Below are positions 1 to 7,808 of a stretch of DNA of 48,555 nucleotides, piece by piece. The notes under the pieces are model-generated. The model searched no databases and was not told the DNA's origin. It saw only the letters and a list, made by a program, of their open reading frames with translations. Position 1 is the first letter of the stretch; each line of letters begins with the position of its first letter. The DNA comes from Candidatus Melainabacteria bacterium (lineage in GTDB: Bacteria > Cyanobacteriota > Vampirovibrionia > Vampirovibrionales > Vampirovibrionaceae), in NCBI GenBank assembly GCA_902168245.1, contig CABHPA010000030.1, positions 1 through 48,555 of the forward strand, in the 5' to 3' direction. Both the position numbers and the translations under genes were made by a program.

Positions 1-46
1 AGATTCGCCTTAGTCTCGTGGGCTCGGAGATGTGTATAAGAGACAG
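1..46. other. Untrimmed Illumina Nextera i7 adapter (artefact)
   Basis: Bases 13-46 match the 34-nt Nextera read-2 transposon adapter, ending in the Tn5 mosaic end (AGATGTGTATAAGAGACAG, 28-46). Bases 5-12 (TCGCCTTA) are the N701 index as it appears in the i7 primer, and bases 1-4 (AGAT) are the end of the P7 primer. This is library sequence left on the contig. Genomic sequence starts at about base 47, and 47-132 holds no gene that I can see. Confidence 0.97.
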
Positions 47-132
47 CAATAATTCTAACTGCTCAATCTCTTGGACATGCTCAGCAGCCATCTGACGCTC
101 TCCAACCAACTTTAATTAGAAAAGCTTACCAA

Positions 133-2412
133 ATGCCCTTGTTTAATGGAATTGGTATTAATAAGTCTCAAGCACCGTCATCGACATGGCACCCACCAGA
201 TGTCCTGGATTTATCAACAGGCCACTTGAGCGGCAGCTCTCAACCCGTCAGCCTGCATGGCAGCCCTTCACGATCGCAACATCGCAGCCTGTTTTCAATG
301 CTATCCACGTCGCTCTCCACTTCCCCAAGCCGACGCGAACGCCAAACGTCCGGGAATTCCGCCGATACTTTTGAAAGCCTCCGCCCCAAGAGCGCTTCCC
401 CCGCTAGAAGACTCCTGCGCCTACTCAACCTGGAGGGCTGGGTTCCCCCCACACCGCAGATTCCGCTTGAACCGATCCAGGTTCCGCGAATTGAGGAAAA
501 ATTCCATTCCCCGGCCCAAATTCAAGCCGGTATCGATCGAATCAAAGACTGGGCCGCCAGGCCAGATGAAACGGAAAAAATCGCCGCCACCCTTCGGGCG
601 CTTGAGGAGGACGCCATTCTCTCCTTCAACCAGCAAGGAGAGCTTTATCGCGCTCTACAGGCCCACATGGCAATCGCCCCCGACAAATACACCACCCAGA
701 GAATGCTGGAACCCTATCTCACCCACTTCAAGCCCAGGGCCGCAAGTTTTAACCAGCAGGGTGCCAGTTTGGTTCGTTCCAGCGACGAACTGACAGCGGC
801 TGATGTGAAAGCCACCATTAAAAACGATCTTCGCCCCATGAACCTGAAGGATCTGCATGCTATTTTCAGCGCGCTTTCTCCCGATACCGACCCCAAACTG
901 GCCCGACAGGTATTGCAATACATGGCGCAATGGAGTACCGCCGACAGCCTTGTTGGGATGTGTGAAACCCTCTCGAATCTGAGTAAGGATCGAAAAGGCC
1001 CCCTTCAGGGAAAAAAGATCGCCACCAACGGCGGCGCTGCGCTGGGTGATATGCTTCGCTACCTGATGGGCAGCTCCGAAAAGCCCAAACCACTGAGCAA
1101 GTACGGAAGCCTGTTTGACCAGCAAAAAAGCGATTTCAAAGGGCTTTCGGCAAACCGCGGCATCCTGATCGATCAACATGTCCTGCATTTACTGGAGCAG
1201 GACGAGGCACTGTTCAACACGCTGATTAATGGAACCTACTGCCTGGTGGTGCCTCGTGGCTGGGAAGCGGGCGCAAACCTATTTTCCCTGCATAACCCAA
1301 CCCTCATCGGGCAAAAGCTGCAAGCGATTTGCGATCAGGTAAAAGAGGACGAAGAAAACGGTATGAGCCGGGACAACGCCATTCAGCATGCGCTGGAGCT
1401 GCCGGTTCGCCAGAAATTGATCGACCTCTACAAAATGCACTGCGGGCCGCGCTTTAAAATACAAAAAGACAGTAACCATTTAACGGATGAAAAAACGCTA
1501 GATCAGTTAATGGGTCCAAAACGCCTGTACTTCTTTAACAGCAACCGGTTCAAGCCGGTCAACAACCCTAGCGATACCGAACTCTTAAGGTTGTTCAAAC
1601 GCGATCCCCGTTTGAAAAAGAAGCATATTGAAGCATTAATGAAAAAACTGCCGCCCGATCAGCGGCAGCCGTTCCTGGAACTGTTAGGGCAGGGATTACA
1701 GGCGTTTTCTCCACGCAGAATGTCGATTGAATTGCACAAGCTGCATCAAAATATTTTGGCCCAGGCGGAAGAAAAAGGGATTCCCAGCGACCAAATCTAT
1801 TTTTACATTCCTGAGGATCCCAGGAGCAAAGTGTCCCTGAAAAGCCATACCCTGGTGAGCAATCAGTATTGCGTAGTCAACAACATCCCCCCTCGCCAGG
1901 TGATTACGAATTACAGGCAACTCCCACCCGAAGGCAAACGGATGCTCGTGGTGCTGGATGATTTTTCAGGCTCTGGCCACAGCTTGGCCGCAGTCGCAAC
2001 CCGCATACAGGAAGCAGAAGCATTGAAGGAAAACGGCTCGCAACTCCACGTGGTTATCTCTCCCAACGTGGCTTCCAATAAAACCATGACCCTGCTTCAA
2101 GCGGGCGGCCCTTTCAACATGCCGCGTCTCGCCGGGAAAAAATGGCAATCCATTCAAGAGGAATACCGACCTCAACCCACAATTACCATTACGCCCGGCA
2201 GCATTTCCCCCAATCTGCGCACTACCCATTATTACCAGTTTCTCCCCCCGGAACAAAAACGGCATTTTGATGACCTGATGGGCAGGAACGGCTATGCCGA
2301 TTGCAGCACCTTCACAGGCTTCTGGTGGATGTCGCCAACCAATAATATTCGCTCGGAAGTAGCCAAGGAAGTTCTGGAAACCTTACTGTTGAACAAGATC
2401 GGTTACCGCTAA
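133..2412 (+). CDS. Large protein with C-terminal phosphoribosyltransferase-like domain
   Basis: A 759-aa soluble protein with no signal peptide or clear membrane segment. Residues 1 to about 110 are Ser/Pro-rich and probably disordered; the rest is mixed and globular. Near residues 602-617 the run VVLDDFSGSGHS, a beta-strand followed by DD and a Gly/Ser loop, looks like the PRPP-binding loop of type I phosphoribosyltransferases. The region before it (YFYIPEDPRSK, about 555-565) could form the start of that fold. Substrate and reaction are unknown. I recognise no domain in residues 110-540. The gene converges on the NADAR gene, with a hairpin between them. The start is the first ATG in frame and has no strong ribosome binding site, so the true start could differ. 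The PRTase call rests on one motif; the rest is hypothetical. Confidence 0.6.
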   Translation: MPLFNGIGINKSQAPSSTWHPPDVLDLSTGHLSGSSQPVSLHGSPSRSQHRSLFSMLSTSLSTSPSRRERQTSGNSADTFESLRPKSASPARRLLRLLNLEGWVPPTPQIPLEPIQVPRIEEKFHSPAQIQAGIDRIKDWAARPDETEKIAATLRALEEDAILSFNQQGELYRALQAHMAIAPDKYTTQRMLEPYLTHFKPRAASFNQQGASLVRSSDELTAADVKATIKNDLRPMNLKDLHAIFSALSPDTDPKLARQVLQYMAQWSTADSLVGMCETLSNLSKDRKGPLQGKKIATNGGAALGDMLRYLMGSSEKPKPLSKYGSLFDQQKSDFKGLSANRGILIDQHVLHLLEQDEALFNTLINGTYCLVVPRGWEAGANLFSLHNPTLIGQKLQAICDQVKEDEENGMSRDNAIQHALELPVRQKLIDLYKMHCGPRFKIQKDSNHLTDEKTLDQLMGPKRLYFFNSNRFKPVNNPSDTELLRLFKRDPRLKKKHIEALMKKLPPDQRQPFLELLGQGLQAFSPRRMSIELHKLHQNILAQAEEKGIPSDQIYFYIPEDPRSKVSLKSHTLVSNQYCVVNNIPPRQVITNYRQLPPEGKRMLVVLDDFSGSGHSLAAVATRIQEAEALKENGSQLHVVISPNVASNKTMTLLQAGGPFNMPRLAGKKWQSIQEEYRPQPTITITPGSISPNLRTTHYYQFLPPEQKRHFDDLMGRNGYADCSTFTGFWWMSPTNNIRSEVAKEVLETLLLNKIGYR

Positions 2413-2431
2413 ACGCGCTTAACATCAGTTC

Positions 2432-2464
2432 GCTGTTGCTACCTGTGAATCAGGTGGCAACAGC
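2432..2464. terminator. Strong hairpin between convergent genes
   Basis: A 14-bp stem (2432-2445 against 2451-2464, one G-T wobble) closes a 5-nt loop, TGAAT. It lies 20 nt after the stop of the upstream plus-strand gene and 79 nt past the stop of the facing minus-strand gene. The T-tract is weak on both sides, so a bidirectional terminator is likely but not certain. Confidence 0.6.
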
Positions 2465-2542
2465 CCCATTGTTTAGGCTATTAACAGCAAGCCATTGCGG
2501 GTATGTTCCTCAATATGCTTCAACCGAGGTATTTTTGCGCGT

Positions 2543-4054
2543 CTAATTGACAGCGTTTCCGCCGGAATCAAACACATTCAGTCTACTCTTAAGCCGCTTC
2601 AACACGTGGGGTTTCTGCCTTTCCCCGGAAAGCGGGATAACGGTATCCCAGGCCCGGAGCACCAGATGGCCATCGGGATGGATACCTAAACCTTGGGCCT
2701 CGCTGCTCAGCAACGGCGCATAATAACCCAGTTTCTTCTGCTGCGCGTCCGCATCCAGGCTGTCAGAACTGGAGCGGCTCGTGGAAGGTTCCGCCAGCCT
2801 CTCCATTTCCGTTAAAAAATTTTTCCGTTCCTGCAAGGAAACCTGATCCTCGTTGCCGACATACGGTTTAAAAGACTCTGGCTCTTGCAGGCCGGGCCAT
2901 TCCAAAATCAGCACCCCATAATACTCACCCACCTGCAAATGATCAACCAGCTTGGGAATAGATTTCAGGTTGAGCTGATTGGCCCGCCGGATCACCTCCA
3001 GCGCAGTGTTCTGGTTAAGCAGGTTGCCAATCCTGAAAACACAGCCCTGAAAAGCATATTGATTCCCTTCCAGCGCCCTGAAGCCGGGAATGGTTTCCGC
3101 AGCCTTCGAGAACGCCCTGTCGACCTGGGCAATATCCTTCGCCTTCTTCAGACTCTGCATCAACGGCAACAGGGTTTTAGGATATGGAAGAAGCACATAG
3201 CCCTTGGCCTTGTCCCGATGGGGAACCATGCGTTCTTGGCGGGCCAGGGTTTCCTCATAGTCTGGAAACTCGGTTTTCATCCGCTCCCTGACATCCATCA
3301 GAATTTTTCCCAGCCAGTTCAGCCCTTGCTCATCCTCTCCATGGCCCCATACACTGTCAACAGGGCTACTTTCAATCAGTTTCCTGTTTCCCGTCGAAAG
3401 CAGAAGGTTTCGGGCATCGGGGTTTTGTCGGTATTTCGCCAGGTTCGCAGTCAGCATAACATCGTATTTAATATCATCCCAATCAGGCCGAACCTCATCT
3501 TTATGCTGCTGAGCAATTTGATAAGCCTTCATCGGAGATTTGGCGCCTCTGACTAAATCTGCAATGTGACTGTTTGGGCCTATGAATTTTTGGGCCTGGT
3601 AATAATGCTCGGACGTTGGCCAATACTTATCATCCAGTGAAAAGCCATCCCTGGAAAAGTTTGTCAGCCCAAAGTAATCGTCATGGGTACGATAAAAACG
3701 AATCACATCGCTATTATCCTGGGCATCATGGCCTTTAAACACGCCCAGCAACTTCAACCAAAGGTGGCCCATTACCTTTACGGGCGATGCCGATGACGCC
3801 ACATTGCTTGTCGTTGAACTACTTCCAGCCCAGTTAAGCAAGCCATGGCCTGAAAATTTAAAGCTCTTATTACCCAAACCAAAAGCCCCATCAGCCAAAG
3901 CAGTCCCAGATGCTGCCGGCCCAGGGCGTTTTCCGGACAACAAAAGCGAATCAGGATGATTGCGGATTTTAAGGGAGGAAGACGCTTGCTGAGTGGAGCA
4001 GGCAGTTGAAGCCTTGGGATGCAAGGGACGTTCTGGCGTCAACAAGGAAATCAT
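2543..4054 (-). CDS. NADAR (YbiA/RibX-type) domain protein, extended
   Basis: A 503-aa protein. Residues about 117-258 form a clear NADAR domain: IRFYR (118-122), GLTNFS (129-134), WPTSEHYYQAQKF (145-157), then VWGHGEDEQGLNWLGK (235-250) and LMDVRE (252-257). NADAR proteins hydrolyse N-glycosidic bonds. E. coli YbiA acts on riboflavin intermediates, and other members remove ADP-ribose from guanine in nucleic acid. YbiA is about 160 aa, so this protein carries a 115-aa N-terminal leader, disordered except for an FKFSGHG motif (66-71), and about 240 further C-terminal residues of unknown fold. There is no partner toxin beside it that I recognise. ATG 4054 is the only convincing start, and its ribosome binding site is weak (AGGAG about 14 nt upstream). 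The domain call is firm; the substrate is unknown. Confidence 0.9.
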   Translation of the reverse strand: MISLLTPERPLHPKASTACSTQQASSSLKIRNHPDSLLLSGKRPGPAASGTALADGAFGLGNKSFKFSGHGLLNWAGSSSTTSNVASSASPVKVMGHLWLKLLGVFKGHDAQDNSDVIRFYRTHDDYFGLTNFSRDGFSLDDKYWPTSEHYYQAQKFIGPNSHIADLVRGAKSPMKAYQIAQQHKDEVRPDWDDIKYDVMLTANLAKYRQNPDARNLLLSTGNRKLIESSPVDSVWGHGEDEQGLNWLGKILMDVRERMKTEFPDYEETLARQERMVPHRDKAKGYVLLPYPKTLLPLMQSLKKAKDIAQVDRAFSKAAETIPGFRALEGNQYAFQGCVFRIGNLLNQNTALEVIRRANQLNLKSIPKLVDHLQVGEYYGVLILEWPGLQEPESFKPYVGNEDQVSLQERKNFLTEMERLAEPSTSRSSSDSLDADAQQKKLGYYAPLLSSEAQGLGIHPDGHLVLRAWDTVIPLSGERQKPHVLKRLKSRLNVFDSGGNAVN

Positions 4055-4385
4055 AAGGGCTGGCAGGACTCCTGGGAAGGTGAGGTAAACGGGTGAGGAG
4101 AGAGGGCGACGTTCCTGAATTCCAAGCAGTGCTGGCAGGCTTGCAGCTCCATCCAGAAACGTACCTGTCCATTTTAAGCGGCGCAGAGCAATTAATAAAA
4201 CTTTTACTTCAGATATGAATAAGTTTTTACAAATTAACCCAGCGGCCCCAATTGTACGCTATCGGCAAAGTTCAAGCATACTTGGCGTTTCCTGATTTTT
4301 GACCCGCGCAATGGCAAGCACGGATGGCCAATTTGCTTTACAATCAAGATATAACCTAAAAATAAGCTGCAATAAGGTGAAATAG
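4055..4385. other. Divergent intergenic region
   Basis: This 331-bp spacer separates the divergent NADAR and glycosyltransferase genes and must hold both promoters. The part nearest the glycosyltransferase is AT-rich, with TACAAT (4339-4344) and TATAAC (4350-4355) as possible -10 elements, but neither has a good -35 at proper spacing. An open frame on the minus strand here has no support as a gene. Confidence 0.4.
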
Positions 4386-5645
4386 ATGGGAAAGAAAAAG
4401 CGGCTGGTTTTTATGCACCAGAATTACCCAGCCCAGTTTGGGCCGATTACCCGTTTTTTACTGGAAGAATATGATGTGGATATTTCATTTTTCAGCCAGT
4501 ATGCGGCCAAACAACCGATTCCGGGTATCCGGCACTACTTTTACAAGCCGGTGACAACCGGGCATGAGCAGAACCCCTATTTCTTTTCCCGCTATTTTGA
4601 GAACGAGTGCGCCTCCATGCACGGCGTCCATAATACCCTGCTGGCCAGCGGCATAAAGCCGGATGTACTGATTGGGCATGTCGCTTTCGGCAACATGGGG
4701 TTGTTGCATGTGGAATATCCAGACGTACCTAAAATCGGCTTTTTCGAGCTTTTCTACGATCCTTTCGGCAACTTTTCGGAGAGTAGGCCGGAATACCCGG
4801 CCCCCAAGCCAAATTGCCTACGGGTCCCCCTGCGCAACGCCACCCAGTTAATTGAGCTGGAGTACTGCACCAAAGGCTACTCGCCAACCCGATTTCAGCG
4901 TTCCACCTACCCGGCGGCCTACCAGGACAAACTATCGGTTTTGTTTGACGGCATTGACACCCGGCAGTACCGGCCCGCAGAAGTGACCAGCCGCAGCGAA
5001 CTGCCGCGCAAATGGCCCACGGACGCCAAGCTGGTGACGTATGTTTCCCGCGGGCTGGAGGCCATGCGCGGCTTTGACATTTTTATGGAAGTGGCCCACA
5101 AGGTTTCCCAATTGCGGCCCAATGTGCATTTTGTGGTGGCCGGCAACCCCAAAACGCATTACGGCTCGGAAATGCTACAAATCAAGGAGGCCACCTTCAA
5201 AGACTACGTAATGAAGCTGCACCCGTACGATTTGAACCGCTTCCACTTCCTGAACTGGGTGTCGGAAGCGGCGCTAATCGATCTGTTTCGGCTCAGCGAT
5301 TGCCATTTCTACTGGACGGTTCCATTCACGCTTTCCTGGAGTCTGTTTCAGGCCATGTCGACCGGCTGCCTGATTATGGGCTCCGATTCTGCCCCGGTGC
5401 GGGAGGCCGTTACCGACGGCTTAAACGGCCTTCTGGTCGAGCCGTATGACATCGACAACATGGTGGAGCGCATGCTGGAGGTTCTGGACTATCCCCAGCG
5501 GTTCCAGCCCCTGCGGGAGGCCGCCCGGCAAGACATGGTGAGCCGCTACGGCTTCGATGTTTGCCTGCCGAAACTGGCCGAGTTTTATTTGTCCGGCCCA
5601 ACGCCGCCACACCAACCGGACGACGCGCTCTCCACGGCCCGTTAG
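4386..5645 (+). CDS. GT4-type glycosyltransferase
   Basis: A 419-aa soluble GT-B glycosyltransferase, family 4-like. The N-terminal lobe opens with RLVFMHQNYPAQFGP (residues 5-19), the beta-strand and glycine loop usual in this family. The C-terminal lobe contains YVSRGLEAMRGFDIFM at about 218-233 and FVVAG. It then has the nucleotide-sugar site region, from FTLSWSLFQAMSTGCL to PVREAVTDGLNGLLV. The enzyme would move a sugar from an activated donor to a glycan or lipid acceptor; neither can be named. AAGGTG (4374-4379) lies 6 nt before ATG and supports this start. Its stop (TAG 5643-5645) shares two bases with the stop of the facing gene. No other envelope-glycan gene is adjacent. Confidence 0.88.
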   Translation: MGKKKRLVFMHQNYPAQFGPITRFLLEEYDVDISFFSQYAAKQPIPGIRHYFYKPVTTGHEQNPYFFSRYFENECASMHGVHNTLLASGIKPDVLIGHVAFGNMGLLHVEYPDVPKIGFFELFYDPFGNFSESRPEYPAPKPNCLRVPLRNATQLIELEYCTKGYSPTRFQRSTYPAAYQDKLSVLFDGIDTRQYRPAEVTSRSELPRKWPTDAKLVTYVSRGLEAMRGFDIFMEVAHKVSQLRPNVHFVVAGNPKTHYGSEMLQIKEATFKDYVMKLHPYDLNRFHFLNWVSEAALIDLFRLSDCHFYWTVPFTLSWSLFQAMSTGCLIMGSDSAPVREAVTDGLNGLLVEPYDIDNMVERMLEVLDYPQRFQPLREAARQDMVSRYGFDVCLPKLAEFYLSGPTPPHQPDDALSTAR

Positions 5646-6259
5646 CGCTTCCGTTTGCGGGGCGGGGCAAGGCGCTTCAGCGCAACTTCTACCGGCACAT
5701 ACCGTTTGCCCGCACAGCCAAAATAGGTGGATTTCCAGTCAAACACGGCCTTGGTGTTGGGTTGCCGGTTATACAAACGCCCCAGGAAAACATCTCGCCC
5801 GGATTGGTTGGGAGCGGCGGCGCCGTTGACATCAATGCAAAAAGGCACCATTAATTCCGGCCGGGGTTGCTCCCAGAAAACAGTCAAGCCGGAAATAACC
5901 ACCCCGTCCTTAAACTGAACCCAGCCCAAATTCAGGTTCCCGCAATTGCAAGGATGATCGGGCGCGTAGCCCAGCAATTCCCCCACCGCATAAGGCTCCA
6001 TTTTCTGGTGCGGCACATGGTAAAGCAGGTACGCATACAGGTTAAACCACTCCGCCTGCGGTCCCTGCGCCAGATTGTCCCGATGGGCGGCCTCCAGTAA
6101 ATTGACGGTTTCCAGCACCTTCCTGTCAAAGCGGCTTTGCTCGACATCCGGCGTCCGCATCGCGCTCCAAACCAACAGCCCATAAAAGAGGAGCAGGCTG
6201 AACAGAATGCTTCGACCGCGCCAGCCAACCGACCAGCCCTTATGAAACCGGCCTGGCAT
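5642..6259 (-). CDS. Membrane-anchored pilin-like protein with DVNG motif
   Basis: A 205-aa protein with one N-terminal membrane segment (about residues 17-35) and an outer domain. Residues about 142-157 read FCIDVNGAAAPNQSGR, followed by DVF. This DVNG-x3-PN-x2-G-x-D-x-F pattern occurs at the C-terminal end of type IV pilin and pseudopilin-like proteins, where it can form a Ca-binding loop. A standard prepilin cleavage site (G followed by FTLxE) is absent, so it is at best an unusual minor pilin. A CNCGN cluster (about 113-117) may bind metal or form disulfides. The gene starts 20 nt inside the 3' end of the Crp/Fnr gene, which implies co-transcription and translational coupling. The link to a regulator is unexplained. 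Confidence 0.6.
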   Translation of the reverse strand: MPGRFHKGWSVGWRGRSILFSLLLFYGLLVWSAMRTPDVEQSRFDRKVLETVNLLEAAHRDNLAQGPQAEWFNLYAYLLYHVPHQKMEPYAVGELLGYAPDHPCNCGNLNLGWVQFKDGVVISGLTVFWEQPRPELMVPFCIDVNGAAAPNQSGRDVFLGRLYNRQPNTKAVFDWKSTYFGCAGKRYVPVEVALKRLAPPRKRKR

Positions 6260-6974
6260 CTGCCACGGCGCAAGCGCCCTGATCGCTGACCCGCTTCAAC
6301 CGCTCCAAATCCTGCAAGCAAATATAACCATCGTGCTTATGCACCAGGTCTTTTTTCAGGAACTGGCCCACCACGCTACTGACCACCGGGCGCGTGGCGC
6401 CAACCAGCTCGGCAATTTCCTGGTGCGTCAGGCAAATATCGCGGGTCAGGCCAAACGCATAAGGGCAAACCTCCCCATGGCTGAAGTTCATCGCCAGGAA
6501 CAGTTCGGCGACGCGGGCGTACACATCCTTGAACAACAGGCTGGAAAGCCGGGTCTCGATCCTGCGGTTCCGGTTTTCCAGAATTTGCAGCACCGAAAAA
6601 CACAGGCTCGGATGGCGGCTCAAAATATCGGAGAATACCTGCCCATCCAGCGACAGTAATTGCACCCCGCTCATCGCCTCCAGAAACTCGTCCGCCCGCT
6701 CCGCCTGCGGAACGGATAAAATCGCGCCAAACAGCTCGCCCGGACGAATGATATTAATGGTAAAACGCTTGCCTTCCATGTTCATGCGGATATTGCGAAT
6801 ATAGCCATCCCGCACAATGTACACCCGATTCTGGCCGTCCTGTCCCAGGTCGATATAATCCCCACGCTCTTTGCGGAGCGGGATCGCATATTCCTGCATC
6901 AGCGCAAGCTCATCCGGGGGAAGCTGGCTGGCCCAATCGGTTTTCTGGATAAACCAGGCTTGGGTATGTTTCAT
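6240..6974 (-). CDS. Crp/Fnr-family transcription regulator
   Basis: A 244-aa regulator. Residues about 15-135 form a cyclic-nucleotide-binding-type beta-barrel, with VYIVRDGYIRN and RPGELFGAI at the usual places. A dimerisation helix follows (about 136-165). The winged helix-turn-helix is at 183-211 (LTHQEIAELVGATRPVVSSV), typical of the HTH_Crp group. The N-terminus has no Cys cluster, so it is not an oxygen-sensing Fnr. The effector could be a cyclic nucleotide or another small molecule; the barrel sequence does not settle it. It is divergent from the DoxX gene, and the pilin-like gene overlaps its 3' end, making both plausible targets. Length is normal for the family. Confidence 0.93.
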   Translation of the reverse strand: MKHTQAWFIQKTDWASQLPPDELALMQEYAIPLRKERGDYIDLGQDGQNRVYIVRDGYIRNIRMNMEGKRFTINIIRPGELFGAILSVPQAERADEFLEAMSGVQLLSLDGQVFSDILSRHPSLCFSVLQILENRNRRIETRLSSLLFKDVYARVAELFLAMNFSHGEVCPYAFGLTRDICLTHQEIAELVGATRPVVSSVVGQFLKKDLVHKHDGYICLQDLERLKRVSDQGACAVADARPVS

Positions 6975-7188
6975 CCGGCAGGCGCCCTGTCTGGTACAAT
7001 ACTGGCACTAGCATACATCAGAAGAGGGGCAGAGGGACACCGGGAAAGGACACCCGTTCCGTCCAGCGGATCTGACGCGGTTTGTGTAATCTGGATGACT
7101 GAAACCGGCCATCGCATGCCCGACAATAATCCTTACGCCTTACGCCTAACCCGTAGGCTTACGAATCATCCACAGAAAGGAAAACGCC

Positions 7189-7647
7189 ATGGTTTGCGAA
7201 TCTAAAATACAAAAAATCAACGCGATTCTGGATCAACTGGGTGCCTGGGCGCCTTTGCTAATCCGCCTGACGTTGGGCGTGATTTTTATCGCGCATGGGG
7301 CGGACAAGTTATTCGGATGGTTTGGCGGCGGCGGATTTACGGCCACAGCTAACCAGTTTGAGAACGATCTCGGCCTGCATCCGGGCTGGTTCCATGCCGC
7401 GCTGGGCGGCGGCTGCGAACTGGTTGGGGGCATCCTGGTTTTACTGGGGTTGTTTACCCGATTCGGCGGCTTTTTAATCGCCAGCACCATGGTGGTGGCC
7501 ATTGTCACCGTCCATTTGCCCAACGGATTGTTTGCTCGCGACGGCGGTTTTGAATACCCCTTAGCCGTATTGGGGGCTGCTTTAAGCCTGGTGGCAAGCG
7601 GTGGCGGAAAACTGGCCCTGGATCGCCTGCTTTTCAAGCGAAACTAA
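7189..7647 (+). CDS. DoxX-family membrane protein
   Basis: A 152-aa integral membrane protein with four hydrophobic segments (about 20-37, 68-88, 92-110, 123-142). It has the DoxX hallmarks RLTLGVIFIAHGADKLFG (about 26-43) and GGCELVGGILVLLGLFTR (about 75-92). DoxX-type proteins are found with thiol and oxidant stress functions, but the reaction is not established for most members. AGAAAGG (7174-7180) sits 8 nt before ATG, which fixes the start. A long inverted repeat 30 nt after the stop should end the transcript. It stands alone, divergent from the Crp/Fnr gene. Confidence 0.92.
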   Translation: MVCESKIQKINAILDQLGAWAPLLIRLTLGVIFIAHGADKLFGWFGGGGFTATANQFENDLGLHPGWFHAALGGGCELVGGILVLLGLFTRFGGFLIASTMVVAIVTVHLPNGLFARDGGFEYPLAVLGAALSLVASGGGKLALDRLLFKRN

Positions 7648-7676
7648 AACCCAACCAGACACAATTTCTTAAACTC

Positions 7677-7723
7677 AAATCCCCAATTTGTAGCTCTTGC
7701 ATGGGCATACGAATTGGGGATTT
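7677..7723. terminator. Terminator after DoxX gene
   Basis: Perfect 12-bp inverted arms (AAATCCCCAATT at 7677-7688, AATTGGGGATTT at 7712-7723) enclose a 23-nt loop. Because the stem has A-rich and T-rich ends, it can work as a terminator on either strand. It separates the DoxX gene from the PrkA locus. Confidence 0.65.
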
Positions 7724-7808
7724 TCTCAAAATCATCTTTTTATCCCAGCCGCTAGCACCATGGAAATCTTGATGAAATAAAAACAGGAAGCAAAAACCGT
7801 CCATCCCC

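Noticed and set aside
655..1188. Antisense open frame (177 aa) inside the PRTase-like gene
   Set aside because: Sequence is a reverse-frame shadow with no start signals.
6960..7205. 81-aa frame between the Crp/Fnr and DoxX genes
   Set aside because: Overlaps the DoxX start and lacks a ribosome binding site; sequence looks non-coding.
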